64,000 nucleotides of DNA from Marinospirillum alkaliphilum DSM 21637 (GCF_900119735.1 NZ_FPJW01000001.1:530914-594913), one strand, 5' to 3'. Shown: positions 19,096 through 29,083, counted from the first letter of the stretch. Notes: generated by a model from the letters alone, not told the origin. Program-made: numbers and translations.

Positions 19096-20949
19096 ATGGT
19101 TATTATCAGAGGCTGGCTGGGTTTTGTGATCCTGGCTTTGCTGGGTGGCTCGATGAGTTTTGCTCAGGAGCCCAAAAGTCCTGATCTGGAGATCAGTCAG
19201 CAAGTACAGCAGCCTTTATCCAGCCATTTTTCGGTGTATCGCCATGCCGGTGAGCCTTTAACTCTGGAGCAGGCGATCAGGCTGGATGCCGAGCAGGCGT
19301 TTGAGCCGCCGCAAGTCGGATCTGTATCAAGCACCAACTTTGGTTTGACACGGGATGAAATCTGGTTGCGCCTGCATTTTTCCACCCCACCGAACTTGCC
19401 ACAACGCTGGCTGCTGGAAGTGGCTCATGCGTCTCTGGACAGGGTTGATCTGTATCTTTCCGCAAATAATCAGGCCTATCAGCACCAGTATTCGGGTGAT
19501 TTGATTCCTTTCAGTCAGCGACCTTTTCAGCATCGTTATCATGTTTTTGATGTGTCGCTGCAACCTGCAAGCCACTACACTCTTTATCTTCGGGTGGTTT
19601 CCGAAGGTACACTCAGCGCACCGGTTACCCTCTGGCAACCGGATGCTCTCTGGCAGCAGGATCAGCTCAGTTATTCACTGCTCAGTGCCTATTACGGCTT
19701 GTTGGTAGCACTGCTGGTTTATAACCTTTTTCTCTTTTTGTCCCTGCGTGATCCGCTGTACCTCACTTATGTGGCCTTCATCAGTACACTGGCGGTGGGG
19801 CAGGCGGGGCTGGCCGGTTTTTCCGGACAGTTTCTCTGGCCGGATAATGCCTATTTAACCAACCTTTCGCCGACCGGCGGTGTCTCCCTGGCTGGCTTTT
19901 TTGGTGCCCTTTTTGTGCAGGGTTTTCTGGGCAGCACACCACGGCGTTTACGCCTGGGCTGGTTGATGCCGCTGATCAGTGGGGGTTATGCGCTGGTTTT
20001 TCTGACCGCCTTGTTCTGGTCTTATTATCTGGCTGCCGTGGCGGTTAACCTGCTTTCTCTGGTGTTTGTGCTGGCTGCTTTATTGATGGGGGCGGTGAGC
20101 CTGTATCACCGGCAACCCGGTGCGCGTTATTTTGTACTGGCCTGGGTGGCGTTGTTAACCGGTGTGCTGGTGATTTCCCTGCATAACCTGGGTGTGTTGC
20201 CTTCCAATTTCCTGACCTCCAATGCCTTGCTGATCGGGTCTGCATTGGAAATGTTACTGCTGGCACTGGCGCTGGCGGATCGTATCAACGGGATTCAGAA
20301 AGCCAGGGATGAAGCGCAGGCGCAGGCGATCCGGCTGCGACAGGAAATGGTGGAAGCACTGGAGGAAAAGGAGCGCTACCTGGAAATGCGAGTGGCGGAA
20401 AGAACCGAAGCGCTGGAGCAAGCCAATCAAGAGCTGCAGAAGAACCATCAATTGATGGAGCATCAGGCTCATCATGATGCCCTGACTGGGCTGGCTAACC
20501 GTAAACGGCTGAACCAGAGCTTTAAAAAGGTTCAGCAGCAAGCCGACCTTCAGAACACTGGTTTTACTGTGGTTGTGGCTGATCTGGATAAATTCAAGCA
20601 GATTAATGATACCTGGGGGCATCAGGCCGGTGATGAAGTTCTGATGACTCTGGCACAGCGGCTGCAGGCTTGTATGACTCCCGGTGGCACTCTGGCTCGC
20701 GTGGGGGGTGATGAGTTTGTTATTTTACTGCCGGATACCCAGAATCATCAGGCCGCCGAAAATTTTTGCCAGCAAGTATTCGACAAGGTGTTGCAGCCGG
20801 TTCTTTTAAGCCAGGGTACAAGAATCAACCCCGGTATCAGTCTGGGTTATGCCATTTATCCGATAGATGCAACCGACATGGATCAGCTGTTGAACCTTGC
20901 GGATCAGGCGATGTATCAAAACAAGCAGGAGCGTGCGGAGGAATGCTGA
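19096..20949 (+). CDS. 7TMR-DISM diguanylate cyclase
   Basis: The protein is about 617 residues. The longest frame opens with TTG at 19039, but the ATG at 19096 has AGGTG upstream and starts a clean signal peptide (GWLGFVILALLGGSMSFAQE). A periplasmic 7TMR-DISM extracellular domain (~40-180) follows, then seven membrane helices (~195-390), a coiled coil, and a GGDEF domain with an intact RVGGDEF motif (~534). The HDALTGLANR opening of the GGDEF domain is standard. It should sense a periplasmic ligand, probably a carbohydrate-like compound by family, and make c-di-GMP. A decayed EAL gene lies 104 bp downstream on the same strand. Confidence 0.9.
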   Translation: MVIIRGWLGFVILALLGGSMSFAQEPKSPDLEISQQVQQPLSSHFSVYRHAGEPLTLEQAIRLDAEQAFEPPQVGSVSSTNFGLTRDEIWLRLHFSTPPNLPQRWLLEVAHASLDRVDLYLSANNQAYQHQYSGDLIPFSQRPFQHRYHVFDVSLQPASHYTLYLRVVSEGTLSAPVTLWQPDALWQQDQLSYSLLSAYYGLLVALLVYNLFLFLSLRDPLYLTYVAFISTLAVGQAGLAGFSGQFLWPDNAYLTNLSPTGGVSLAGFFGALFVQGFLGSTPRRLRLGWLMPLISGGYALVFLTALFWSYYLAAVAVNLLSLVFVLAALLMGAVSLYHRQPGARYFVLAWVALLTGVLVISLHNLGVLPSNFLTSNALLIGSALEMLLLALALADRINGIQKARDEAQAQAIRLRQEMVEALEEKERYLEMRVAERTEALEQANQELQKNHQLMEHQAHHDALTGLANRKRLNQSFKKVQQQADLQNTGFTVVVADLDKFKQINDTWGHQAGDEVLMTLAQRLQACMTPGGTLARVGGDEFVILLPDTQNHQAAENFCQQVFDKVLQPVLLSQGTRINPGISLGYAIYPIDATDMDQLLNLADQAMYQNKQERAEEC

Positions 20950-21053
20950 AAGCAACCGGGTACTTGAGACTTGCTTTTTTTGTTTTGAAATGCTGATATC
21001 TATAGTCAGAAACAGGAAGAAGTCTGGAGTCTGTATTTGACCGGGAGTGGCAA

Positions 21054-21762
21054 ATGAACAAAATTTGGATGTTTGAAGCGCTGGATTATCATAAACGTTT
21101 GATTCCCCTTTTAACCTTGCCCTTGCTGTTACTTTTGATTGTTGGTGTGATCCTGCTGGGTGAGTTGAAAAGTGCACTCAGCTCGGGGCAGGTTTCCATG
21201 CATGATCAGCCAAAAATCCATATTCCCAGCAGCGAGGTTCACAGTGTTGAAGCCCTGATGCGCTGGAATCATCCCACCCGAGGTAATGTCCCGCCGGGGG
21301 CCTTTATTCCCCGTGCTGAGCAGAGCACCCTGATTAATCGGATTACCGAATTTGCTCTGGATCAGGCCATGCAGCAACCAGCGCACGCTGGATGAACTGA
21401 TGCGGCTGGATGATCTTAAAATCATAATATCGATTGATGACTTTGGAGCCGGATATTCTTCATTGCAATACCTGCATCGTCTGCCCATTTCCCTGCTCAA
21501 GATCGACCAATGCTTTGTGCGTCGCCTTCCTGGGGATGCAGGCGCGGCTCATATTCTGGAGGCTGCCATTACCCTGGCGCATAAAATGGGCATTCAGGCG
21601 ATAGCTGAAGGTGTGGAAACCCTGGAAGTCTACGACTTTCTGTCTGGGCTGGGGTGTGACCTGGCACAGGGTTATCTGATGTCCAAACCCTTGCCTGCCG
21701 ACGAGTATACTCGTTGGTACCAGCAATGTAATGGACGTTATGCCTGCTGGGGTGGCCTGTAA
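21054..21762 (+). pseudogene. Decayed EAL-domain (c-di-GMP phosphodiesterase) gene
   Basis: Two frames together make a broken EAL domain. The first (21054-21395) has one membrane helix, then HSVEALMRWNHP and a FIPRAEQSTLI segment, and stops soon after EFALDQAM. The second frame (from about 21390 to 21762) resumes at TLDELMRLDDLK followed by SIDDFGAGYSSLQYL, KIDQCFV, EGVETLE and GCDLAQGY. The middle third of the domain is absent, including the NxS and ExTE metal and general-base region. So an internal deletion of roughly 200-250 bp and a frameshift have occurred. The sensory part before EAL is also very short. Not functional as a phosphodiesterase. Confidence 0.8.
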
Positions 21763-21847
21763 CGGTGGTAATCTATCCTCTGATGGCTCTACGGCAGATT
21801 TGAGTGTCACTGGATTGGCCTGATTTTTAACCCCACTGAAAGCTGTT

Positions 21848-21875
21848 ACCCTTGGGTTTTATTTCACACAAGGGT
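21848..21875 (+). promoter_or_regulatory. Stem-loop masking the FAD oxidoreductase ribosome-binding site
   Basis: ACCCTTG (21848-21854) pairs with CAAGGGT (21869-21875) across a 14-nt loop. The 3' arm contains the AAGGG that precedes the ATG at 21881. It may lower translation initiation. A chance match is possible. Confidence 0.3.
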
Positions 21876-21880
21876 TTGGA

Positions 21881-23137
21881 ATGACCTATTCCATTGCAGT
21901 GATTGGTAGTGGCATGGCCGGATTAGCGGCGGCTTATAGGGCGCGTTGTACAGGCCATGATGTCACTGTATTTGAAGCCCTCGACAGCCATGGTATGGAT
22001 GCTCACGCCATGACGTTCAACGGCGGCTTGGTGGATGTGCCCTTGCGTGTGATGAGCCCCGATGATTGGCCTGGTGTGCTACAGCTGGCGAAAGGGGTGG
22101 GAGTGGGCACCTTCAGTGTACGTACCTACACCTCCTGCAGCTGGATCAACCGTCAAACCTGGTTTCGCAGTGGAGAAATCCCTATTCTTGGCTGGCCTTT
22201 TGTTGGTTCCTGGCGTTATCTAAACATCCGCGCATTACGTATGGGCTGGGGTATTTGGCAACTGAAACGCCTGACCCGTAAACTCGAACAGCAGGGCACA
22301 GAGCTCACGCTGGGAGAAATTCTTGAGCAGCACAGATTTGATCCGCTTTTCTGGCGTGGATTGGTACTGCCCATCCTCACCACCATTTGTACCTGTGAGG
22401 AAAAACACCTGCTGAACTGGCCAGCGGCGCAGTTGTTATCACTTCTTCGCGGCATCCTCCATGGTTCTGAACTTTATCGCCTTGAGGGAGGTACCTCGGC
22501 GCTGGTTAAGGGCTTATCCGAAAATCTGAAACTGTATTCCGGCAGTCCGGTAGCACAGGTCGAAGAAAACAATGAAGGAGTGAAGGTTTATAACCAACGG
22601 GGTGATGGTGGTGTGTTTGATCGGGTGATTGTTGCCACCCAAGCCAATCAGCTGGATTTTCTGGACAACACCCAGTTTGCTGAAGAACAAAAAATGCTGG
22701 CAAACATCCGTTTTGATTCAGGTGAGCTTTGGGTGCATCAGGATCAGCGTTTTATGCCTGCAAAAAAGCAGGACTGGACTGCGCTGAATTTCCAGATGGA
22801 TGAGGCGCTTAAAAAGCCTATGTTCACCGTCTGGGTCAATCAGGTTGAACCCACCCTCAAGGGTTGTGCGCCGGTGTTCCAGACCTGGAATCCTCTGTAT
22901 GAACCCGCCCCGGACACTGTGCTTGCTCGGATACCACTGGAACGCGCGGTGGTTCACCCTGGCACTGCTCAAGTTCATGAAGCCCTCAACCAATGGCATG
23001 ATCAACCTGGCCGCAAGGTTTTCTTCTGTGGTTCATGGGCTTATGAAGGTGTGCCGCTACTGGAGTCCGCCGTGCGCTCTGCCAATGCAGCGGTGGATGC
23101 CATTAATTGTGAAGGTGTGAATGGGTTGCAGTTGTGA
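21881..23137 (+). CDS. FAD-dependent amine-oxidase-like oxidoreductase
   Basis: The 418-residue protein starts with a dinucleotide-binding fold: IAVIGSGMAGLAAAYRA, then the acidic strand end VFEA. A second FAD-contact segment is near the C-terminus (FFCGSWAYEGVPLLESAV). It resembles the predicted NAD/FAD-binding proteins of the COG2907 type, related to protoporphyrinogen oxidase and phytoene desaturase-like enzymes. The substrate is unknown. It ends 3 bp from the convergent GGDEF-EAL gene. No biosynthetic partner genes (for example cyclopropane synthase or a desaturase) are next to it. Confidence 0.75.
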   Translation: MTYSIAVIGSGMAGLAAAYRARCTGHDVTVFEALDSHGMDAHAMTFNGGLVDVPLRVMSPDDWPGVLQLAKGVGVGTFSVRTYTSCSWINRQTWFRSGEIPILGWPFVGSWRYLNIRALRMGWGIWQLKRLTRKLEQQGTELTLGEILEQHRFDPLFWRGLVLPILTTICTCEEKHLLNWPAAQLLSLLRGILHGSELYRLEGGTSALVKGLSENLKLYSGSPVAQVEENNEGVKVYNQRGDGGVFDRVIVATQANQLDFLDNTQFAEEQKMLANIRFDSGELWVHQDQRFMPAKKQDWTALNFQMDEALKKPMFTVWVNQVEPTLKGCAPVFQTWNPLYEPAPDTVLARIPLERAVVHPGTAQVHEALNQWHDQPGRKVFFCGSWAYEGVPLLESAVRSANAAVDAINCEGVNGLQL

Positions 23138-23140
23138 TGT

Positions 23141-25972
23141 TCAGCTTCGGGTTGCTGCTTCTGTAAGCCGTCGGGTCAGTTCTTCAGGCGGCAGGGCAGT
23201 GGCAAACAGGTAGCCTTGCAGCAGTTCGCAGCCCAGGCTTTGCAGGTGGGTCTGTTGTTCAGCGGTTTCCACGCCTTCCGCGATGAGTTTCAGTTTCAGG
23301 CTGCGGGCCATGGCGATGATGGCATCCACCAGCAGGGCATCTTCGGGGTTGTTGGTGCAGTCACGGATGAAGCTGCGATCAATTTTCAGGGTGTCCAGCG
23401 GGTAGCGTTTCAGGTAGCTGAGGGATGAGTAACCGGTGCCGAAGTCATCAATGGCCAGCTGCACACCCAGTGCCTTGAAGGATGCCAGCCACTCAGCTGC
23501 GCCCCGATGATCATCCAATAGCAGGCTTTCGGTGATTTCCAGCATCAGATCCCTGGCCTGCAGGCCACTTTGTTGCAGTAACCGGGCCAGCACCTCGGCC
23601 GTTAATCCAAGCTCTTTCTGGCGACCGGACAGGTTCACCGACAGGTAGAGCCCCGCCCCCTGACGATTCCACACAGCGGCCTGATGACAGGCTGTTTCCA
23701 GTACCCAGTATCCAATCGGGCCGATCAGGCCGGTGTCTTCGGCCAGTGCAATGAACTGGTCCGGTGGAATCCAGCCACGTTGTGGGTGCTGCCAGCGCAG
23801 CAAGGCTTCCACGCCGCGTATCTGGCCTTGTTCACTGCTGACAATCGGCTGGTAGTGCACCTGCAGTTGCCCAGCATCTATAGCCATGCGCAGATCCTGT
23901 TCCAGTTCCATCAGTTCAGCCGCCTGTAATTGCAGGCCGCTGGTGAAAAACTGCAGTTGGTTGCGACCGGTGTTTTTGGCCCGGTACATGGCCAGGTCGG
24001 CATGGCGCATCAGTTCATCGGCAGTGGTGGCATCATCCGGGTAGAGGGCAATGCCGATACTGGCGCCAATGGTGATATCCCGTCCGGCCAGATCAAAGGG
24101 GTGGCTGAGTCGGCGGATGATGTTTTCAGCAGCCAGGGTGGCATCACGGTTGCTGGTGATCTGTGGCATCAGCAGCACAAATTCGTCACCACCGAAGCGG
24201 GCCAGGGTGTCTTCCCGATTGATGCAATGCTGCAGGCGCTGAGCCACCAGGTTCAGCAGGGTGTCACCCCATTTGTGCCCCAGGGTGTCGTTGACGTATT
24301 TGAAGCGGTCCAGATCGATGAACATCAGTGCCAGTGGCTGGTTTTTCTGTTTGCTGGTATCCATCGCCAGCTCCAGCCGGTCGGTCAGCAGGCTGCGGTT
24401 GGGTAGCCCGGTGAGGGCATCATAATAGGCCTGCCGGTGAATGTGGGCCTCGTCTTTTTTGCGCTGGGTGATATCGGTGAACACGGAGACGTATTCAAGT
24501 ATCTGGCCCTGGTCATTACGCAGTGCTGAAACGGATAACCACTGGGGGTAAATCTGTCCGCAACGGCGACGGTTCCAGATTTCTCCGGACCAGTTGCCCT
24601 GTTGTTGCAGGCTTTGCCAGAAGGCATGGTAAAAATAGGCGTTGTGGCGGCCTGATTTGAGGATTTTCGGATTCTGGCCGAGGATTTCTGCTTCGCTGTA
24701 ACCGGTGATGCGGGTGAAAGCCGGGTTGACGGCTTTGATGCGACCATTCCCTTCCACCACCATGATGGCTTCGTTGGCGGTTTCAAAGATGGTGGCAACA
24801 CGGCGCAGTTGTTCTTCCACCTTTTTTTCTTCGGTGATGTCGGTGCGCACGCAGACTTTGCCACCATTGCTGGTGTTGCTGTCGCTGGCCAGAAACCAGC
24901 GCTGATCAGGTGTTTGTTCGGTGTATTGAGCCGAGCCGCCGGTGTCGGACTGGTTTGCTGTTTGTTGCACACCGGCTTGTTTCTGCTGTTGCTGAAAGCT
25001 TTGCCAGTCCAGCGGTTGGCGGGTATCCAGCCAGGGGTAGGCGTTTAACCAGGGTTGGTTGTATAACCTGAGTCTGCCTTGATCATCAAACAGCGCAAAA
25101 GCTTCTTTCAGACTGCTGACAGCATCACTGAGCAGGTTATGGGCCTGTTCGGTGCGCTCCTGTGCCTGCTGCCATTTCAGGAACATGGCGCTGAGGATCA
25201 GCAATAACAGAATGATCAGCAGCAGCAAGCCCAGGTTAAAGTGATCGGCTCTTTGCATCTGTTGCTGATGGTGGCGGTGGTAACTGGCTTCAATCTGTCG
25301 CAGCAGTTGCTGGCTATCCAGTGCCAGTAAGCTGTCCAGTTCCTGTTGTACCTGGCCCAGATGGCGCAGTTGCTGGCTGGCATGGTAGAGGAAGTGTTGG
25401 CTCAGGTGGTCGTCTGGTGCTTTTTGTTGCAGGGTTTGCAGTTGTTGATGGATGTCTGCCTGCCCATTGGTCTGGCGAAAGAGTTGGTAGCGCAGCATGC
25501 GACTCATCAATTCACGGGCTTCTGTGGTGATGGCATGGTTTTCCCGGTGCATCTGGCCGACGAGTTGTGGCAGATACAGCAGGCCATTACGAACCAGTGC
25601 AGCATGCAGCTTGATGTCTTCAATCAGCAGTTCCTGCTGTTCCAGCGCTTGTTGGTAGTCGCTCAGTAACTTCAGGGCTTCACTGTCCAGGCCATTACGA
25701 AAGGGCCCATCGTTGAATTGCTGTTGCACAGCCAGCCGCTGACGGGCCTGCAACTGGCTGATGCGGTCGTAGTTGAGTCGTGCATTGGTGGTGATCAGCA
25801 GGATTTCTTCGCTGATCTGTGCTGATAAATCACCGAACTCCAACAGCACTGCCAGGCGTTCACTGTGATGCTGAACCGTGTGGCTGCCGGTCTGGCTGTA
25901 AAGGGCAAGCAGAGCCAGTAACAGCAGACTGATGACACTGATGAAGGCAGTGGCAGCACTAGCGTTTTTCAT
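23141..25972 (-). CDS. Membrane PAS-GGDEF-EAL protein
   Basis: About 943 residues. The ATG at 25972 is preferred over 25987 because AGGAG lies 7 bp upstream. Two membrane helices (~5-23 and ~245-267) frame a helical periplasmic domain of ~215 residues. Its [10 protein letters not shown] segment recalls the DAHL ligand-binding family (weak). A PAS-like region and a clear PAS ([20 protein letters not shown]) follow. GGDEF is intact (RFGGDEF, ~591), and the EAL domain keeps GVEALLRW (~718), [16 protein letters not shown] and EGVET. Both activities are therefore possible. The start overlaps the upstream cytochrome peroxidase gene by 14 bp, so translation is coupled. Confidence 0.9.
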   Translation of the reverse strand: MKNASAATAFISVISLLLLALLALYSQTGSHTVQHHSERLAVLLEFGDLSAQISEEILLITTNARLNYDRISQLQARQRLAVQQQFNDGPFRNGLDSEALKLLSDYQQALEQQELLIEDIKLHAALVRNGLLYLPQLVGQMHRENHAITTEARELMSRMLRYQLFRQTNGQADIHQQLQTLQQKAPDDHLSQHFLYHASQQLRHLGQVQQELDSLLALDSQQLLRQIEASYHRHHQQQMQRADHFNLGLLLLIILLLLILSAMFLKWQQAQERTEQAHNLLSDAVSSLKEAFALFDDQGRLRLYNQPWLNAYPWLDTRQPLDWQSFQQQQKQAGVQQTANQSDTGGSAQYTEQTPDQRWFLASDSNTSNGGKVCVRTDITEEKKVEEQLRRVATIFETANEAIMVVEGNGRIKAVNPAFTRITGYSEAEILGQNPKILKSGRHNAYFYHAFWQSLQQQGNWSGEIWNRRRCGQIYPQWLSVSALRNDQGQILEYVSVFTDITQRKKDEAHIHRQAYYDALTGLPNRSLLTDRLELAMDTSKQKNQPLALMFIDLDRFKYVNDTLGHKWGDTLLNLVAQRLQHCINREDTLARFGGDEFVLLMPQITSNRDATLAAENIIRRLSHPFDLAGRDITIGASIGIALYPDDATTADELMRHADLAMYRAKNTGRNQLQFFTSGLQLQAAELMELEQDLRMAIDAGQLQVHYQPIVSSEQGQIRGVEALLRWQHPQRGWIPPDQFIALAEDTGLIGPIGYWVLETACHQAAVWNRQGAGLYLSVNLSGRQKELGLTAEVLARLLQQSGLQARDLMLEITESLLLDDHRGAAEWLASFKALGVQLAIDDFGTGYSSLSYLKRYPLDTLKIDRSFIRDCTNNPEDALLVDAIIAMARSLKLKLIAEGVETAEQQTHLQSLGCELLQGYLFATALPPEELTRRLTEAATRS

Positions 25973-26924
25973 GCTGGGCTCCTTCATCCATGAAGGGGTG
26001 CTGACCGGTCAGTGACTGAATGAAGTCAGCCATGGCAACCACTTCATCATCCGTCAGTTGCCGGCCTAACTGGAAACGTGCCATGACACGAATGGCTTCT
26101 TCCAGATTGTCCACGCTGCCATCGTGGAAAAAATGACTGTTCAGGGCGGCTGTGCGTAACCCGGGCACTTTAAAAACATGACGGTGAGACTCCCGCCCGG
26201 TGACGTTGTAACGCCCCAGGTCGGTGGTCTGGATCGCATCACCTTTCAGTGCAAAGTAGTTTTCCAGTGATCCCATGCGGGCAAACAGATTGCCGCCCAC
26301 ATTGGCACCCTGATGACAACTGATGCAACCATAATCCCGGAAGAGTCGAAAACCGTGCTGCTGCTGCGCAGTGATGGCATCTGCATCACCCTGCAGCCAG
26401 CGATCAAATGGGGCGTTGGTGGTCAGCAGGCTGCGCTGGAAATCTGCCAGCGCCGAGCGAAGGGTTTCCGGGGTCAGGCCCGCCGGGTAAATGGCGGAAA
26501 AACTGGCGACCAGTTGTTGATCCTGTTGCAGGCGAGCCATCACATCCGGCCAGTTGCTGGCCATTTCCACCGGGTCGTGCAGTGGGCCATCAACCTGTTC
26601 TTCAAGGGTGCGGGCACGGCCATCCCAGAACTGGAAGGCGTTGAGTGCTGCGTTGTAAACACTGGGAGAGCGAAGCTTGCCAAGAGCACCATCGGTACCG
26701 CGTGACAGGGGCTGCTGATCCGCACCGTTGCGGCTTAAGTCATGGCAGGAGGCACAGCTGATGTCGCCATCGCGGGAAAGCCGGGTGTCATGAAACAGCT
26801 GCTGGCCCAGTTGCAAAATGGCAGGATCTATTTTCGGTGGCTGGGGCACAGGGGTGATCATTTCAGCCGACAGCGGAAGGCTGAGGATTAGCAGGCAATG
26901 GATGACACAAATATAACGAACCAA
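25959..26924 (-). CDS. Periplasmic diheme cytochrome c peroxidase (CcpA/MauG family)
   Basis: The 321-residue exported protein has a signal peptide ([17 protein letters not shown]). It carries two c-type heme motifs, CASCH (~residue 57) and CISCH (~200), in the sequence environment of bacterial cytochrome c peroxidases and MauG relatives ([27 protein letters not shown]). These enzymes reduce peroxide with electrons from cytochrome c or carry out related oxidations. It is the first gene of a two-gene unit with the GGDEF-EAL protein, whose start lies inside its last codons. Confidence 0.87.
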   Translation of the reverse strand: MVRYICVIHCLLILSLPLSAEMITPVPQPPKIDPAILQLGQQLFHDTRLSRDGDISCASCHDLSRNGADQQPLSRGTDGALGKLRSPSVYNAALNAFQFWDGRARTLEEQVDGPLHDPVEMASNWPDVMARLQQDQQLVASFSAIYPAGLTPETLRSALADFQRSLLTTNAPFDRWLQGDADAITAQQQHGFRLFRDYGCISCHQGANVGGNLFARMGSLENYFALKGDAIQTTDLGRYNVTGRESHRHVFKVPGLRTAALNSHFFHDGSVDNLEEAIRVMARFQLGRQLTDDEVVAMADFIQSLTGQHPFMDEGAQHEKR

Positions 26925-27065
26925 ATCTGATTCCTTTCAACTGCTTTAAAAACACTCCATGATAGGTGAAATAAGTTCATCTTTTTCTGATCTGCTGCAG
27001 GTTTCTGGTGAAAGTGTGGAGCTTTGCGGGCTTGACCCTTGCTGCAGCTTTGCCGGATAATGTTT

Positions 27066-27079
27066 GAAACAGGCGTTTT
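27066..27079. promoter_or_regulatory. Probable PsrA operator GAAAC-aggc-GTTTT
   Basis: This matches the PsrA consensus (G/C-AAAC-N2-4-GTTT-G/C) except for the last base. It sits 13 bp upstream of the psrA ATG at 27093. PsrA represses its own gene in Pseudomonas, so autoregulation is expected here. Confidence 0.6.
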
Positions 27080-27092
27080 ATATGGAGCAGGC

Positions 27093-27752
27093 ATGGCCCA
27101 GTCGGATACCGTTGTTCGCATTCTTGATACTGCAGAAGCTCTTTTTGCTGAAAAGGGATTTGCTGAAACTTCCCTTCGTACCATCACCGGCAAAGCCAAG
27201 GTTAATCTGGCTGCAGTGAACTATCATTTTGGTTCTAAAAAGGCACTGATTCAGGCTGTTTTTGCCCGCTACCTGGACCCTTTCTGTGAGCAGTTCAACC
27301 GTGAGCTGGATCGTCTGGAAAAACAGCCGGGTTTAACGCTGGAAGAGCTGTTGACGGTGCTGGCCACCACCACCGTGAGTGTGCCAGCCAGTAAAGGCAG
27401 CCTGTCAGTGTTCATGCGCCTGCTGGGACTGGCTTATACCCAGGCTCAGGGGCACATGCGCCGTTATCTGCAGGAGCATTACGGCAAGACTTTTTTCCGC
27501 TTCACCAATCTGCTGAAACAGTGCACCAGTGAATTGCCGGATGCCGAGCGTTTCTGGCGCATTCACTTCATGCTGGGTGCGGTGGTGTTCACCATGTCGT
27601 CACTGGATGCTCTGCGTGACATTGCCGCCAGCGACTATGATGAAAAAACCCGTATTCGTGATCTGGTTGCGCGTCTGTTGCCGGTGGTGACTGCGGCGAT
27701 GAATGCTCCAGTGCCGGAGCAGCCCCCCAGACTGTCCGAGCAGGTTGCCTGA
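27093..27752 (+). CDS. psrA: PsrA-type TetR regulator
   Basis: The 219-residue protein starts MAQSDTVVRILDTAEALFAE, close to Pseudomonas PsrA. The helix-turn-helix is GFAETSLRTITGKAKVNLAAVNYHFGSKKALIQ. An upstream in-frame start at 27039 is less likely because family similarity begins at 27093. PsrA binds long-chain fatty acids or acyl-CoA, represses its own gene and fatty acid oxidation genes, and activates rpoS in pseudomonads. A matching operator lies directly upstream. The L,D-transpeptidase gene follows by 7 bp. Confidence 0.85.
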   Translation: MAQSDTVVRILDTAEALFAEKGFAETSLRTITGKAKVNLAAVNYHFGSKKALIQAVFARYLDPFCEQFNRELDRLEKQPGLTLEELLTVLATTTVSVPASKGSLSVFMRLLGLAYTQAQGHMRRYLQEHYGKTFFRFTNLLKQCTSELPDAERFWRIHFMLGAVVFTMSSLDALRDIAASDYDEKTRIRDLVARLLPVVTAAMNAPVPEQPPRLSEQVA

Positions 27753-27759
27753 AGCCTTC

Positions 27760-28239
27760 ATGATCCGTATTTCGCTGGCGCAACAACACCTCTGGCTGGA
27801 AGATGCCAGTGGCAAGGTGCTGGCGGATTATCCGGTATCCACGGCGCTGGCCGGTGCCGGTGAGCAGGAAGGCAGTGGTGCCACCCCCAGAGGCTGGCAT
27901 CGGATTCGTGTTTGTATCGGTGCCGGATTGAATCCCCGTGCGGTGCTGCGGGGGCGACGCCCAACCGGTGAAATCTGGACGCCTGAACTGGCGGCAAACT
28001 TCCCTGATCGTGACTGGATTCTGGGTCGGATTCTCTGGTTGTGTGGTGAGGAGAAGGGTTTTAATCGGGGTGGATCAGTCGATACGCAGCGGCGTTACAT
28101 CTACCTGCACGGCACACCGGACGACCAACCGATGGGGGTGCCACTGTCTCACGGCTGCATCCGTTTGCAGCCCGATGCCATGGTGGCGCTTTTTGAACAG
28201 GTTACACCTGGCATCAAGGTGTTGATTACTGAGGATTGA
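27760..28239 (+). CDS. YkuD-fold L,D-transpeptidase
   Basis: The 159-residue protein has the YkuD catalytic signature HG...SHGCIRL: His in YLHGTPD and the Cys nucleophile in LSHGCIRL. No signal peptide is visible, which is usual for one small branch of this family; the export route is unclear. The catalytic Cys is nearly 25 residues from the C-terminus, as expected. The family crosslinks peptidoglycan stems (3-3 bonds) or attaches lipoprotein. The gene may be read with psrA. Its 3' end overlaps the convergent hepT by 14 bp. Confidence 0.8.
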   Translation: MIRISLAQQHLWLEDASGKVLADYPVSTALAGAGEQEGSGATPRGWHRIRVCIGAGLNPRAVLRGRRPTGEIWTPELAANFPDRDWILGRILWLCGEEKGFNRGGSVDTQRRYIYLHGTPDDQPMGVPLSHGCIRLQPDAMVALFEQVTPGIKVLITED

Positions 28240-28711
28240 TCAGTAGCCCGCGACTTTGAAGATCCTTGATTAAAGCCAGAGCAAAATGCTCTAACTCAGG
28301 TTGAAAGCTGGCGGCAAGGTTCAACGCATTGGCAAGTATTTCGGGTTGCTCAATGTATTCATGCACCATCTGGTTGCGGATCAGTCGTATTTCCAGCCAT
28401 TGGTCTGCAGACTTCAGCATGCCCAGTTTTTCTGCACGATCAAGGTTGTCGATCACTGCCCCGGTATGTTCACCTAAAGCGCGCAGCCATGCAGGTAAAA
28501 GCTTATCGCCGACGGTGTCTTGAAGCCGACTGAAGCGGCTGGCAAAGGCTTCAACTTTTTCAGCAAGTATTTCATTATGCTGTAGTGATGCTGCTGTTTC
28601 GGGTGTCATGGCATTTTGAAACACCTGGGAAGCTGAGTAGCGTAAGTGCTGGATTTCTTTCTCGATAACGCGTTGAAGAAACTGCAGGCGTTCAGCCAGC
28701 TCAGGTTTCAT
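28226..28711 (-). CDS. hepT: HepT-like (HEPN) toxin
   Basis: The 161-residue helical protein is of the HepT/DUF86 type. The HEPN active-site motif R-x4-H-x-Y is present as RNQMVHEY (~residues 113-120). HepT proteins are RNases held inactive when MntA adds AMP to the motif tyrosine. It is the second gene after mntA, with a 4-bp ATGA overlap, the usual order of this type VII toxin-antitoxin system. Family and context agree; activity is untested. Confidence 0.8.
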   Translation of the reverse strand: MKPELAERLQFLQRVIEKEIQHLRYSASQVFQNAMTPETAASLQHNEILAEKVEAFASRFSRLQDTVGDKLLPAWLRALGEHTGAVIDNLDRAEKLGMLKSADQWLEIRLIRNQMVHEYIEQPEILANALNLAASFQPELEHFALALIKDLQSRGLLINPQ

Positions 28712-29007
28712 AAGATAATCCCTTGACGCAATGCAATATCATGAATGGGAGATCGACTGAGATTTGATGCCAGGAGTAATACATCTACTTTCCTTCCATG
28801 CATGGCTCGCATCAGTCTGGCGCTGAGGCGCGCAGATATTTCAGCTGGATTCATGACTGGCTCATCCAACTCTATCAGCAGGTCGATGTCACCGCCCTTT
28901 TTCTGGTCATCCGTGCGCGAACCAAACAATCGGATACGGACATTCTGTCCCAATAATTGCTGGACTATGTCGAGTATGATCTGGTGTTGTTTTTCACTGA
29001 TACGCAT
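28708..29007 (-). CDS. mntA: MntA-like nucleotidyltransferase antitoxin
   Basis: The 99-residue minimal nucleotidyltransferase has the full motif GSR-x9-GDIDLLIE (residues ~29-46) and a third acidic residue in KVDVLLL. In MntA/HepT systems it AMPylates the HepT tyrosine and so neutralises it. It precedes hepT with an ATGA overlap. Confidence 0.82.
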   Translation of the reverse strand: MRISEKQHQIILDIVQQLLGQNVRIRLFGSRTDDQKKGGDIDLLIELDEPVMNPAEISARLSARLMRAMHGRKVDVLLLASNLSRSPIHDIALRQGIIL

Positions 29008-29083
29008 GGCATTCAGTCACAAAAAGCAGGTCAGGAAAAGTTGATTATAGGGTGGGGGGGAGTGAAAAGTAAAAATCCTGACA

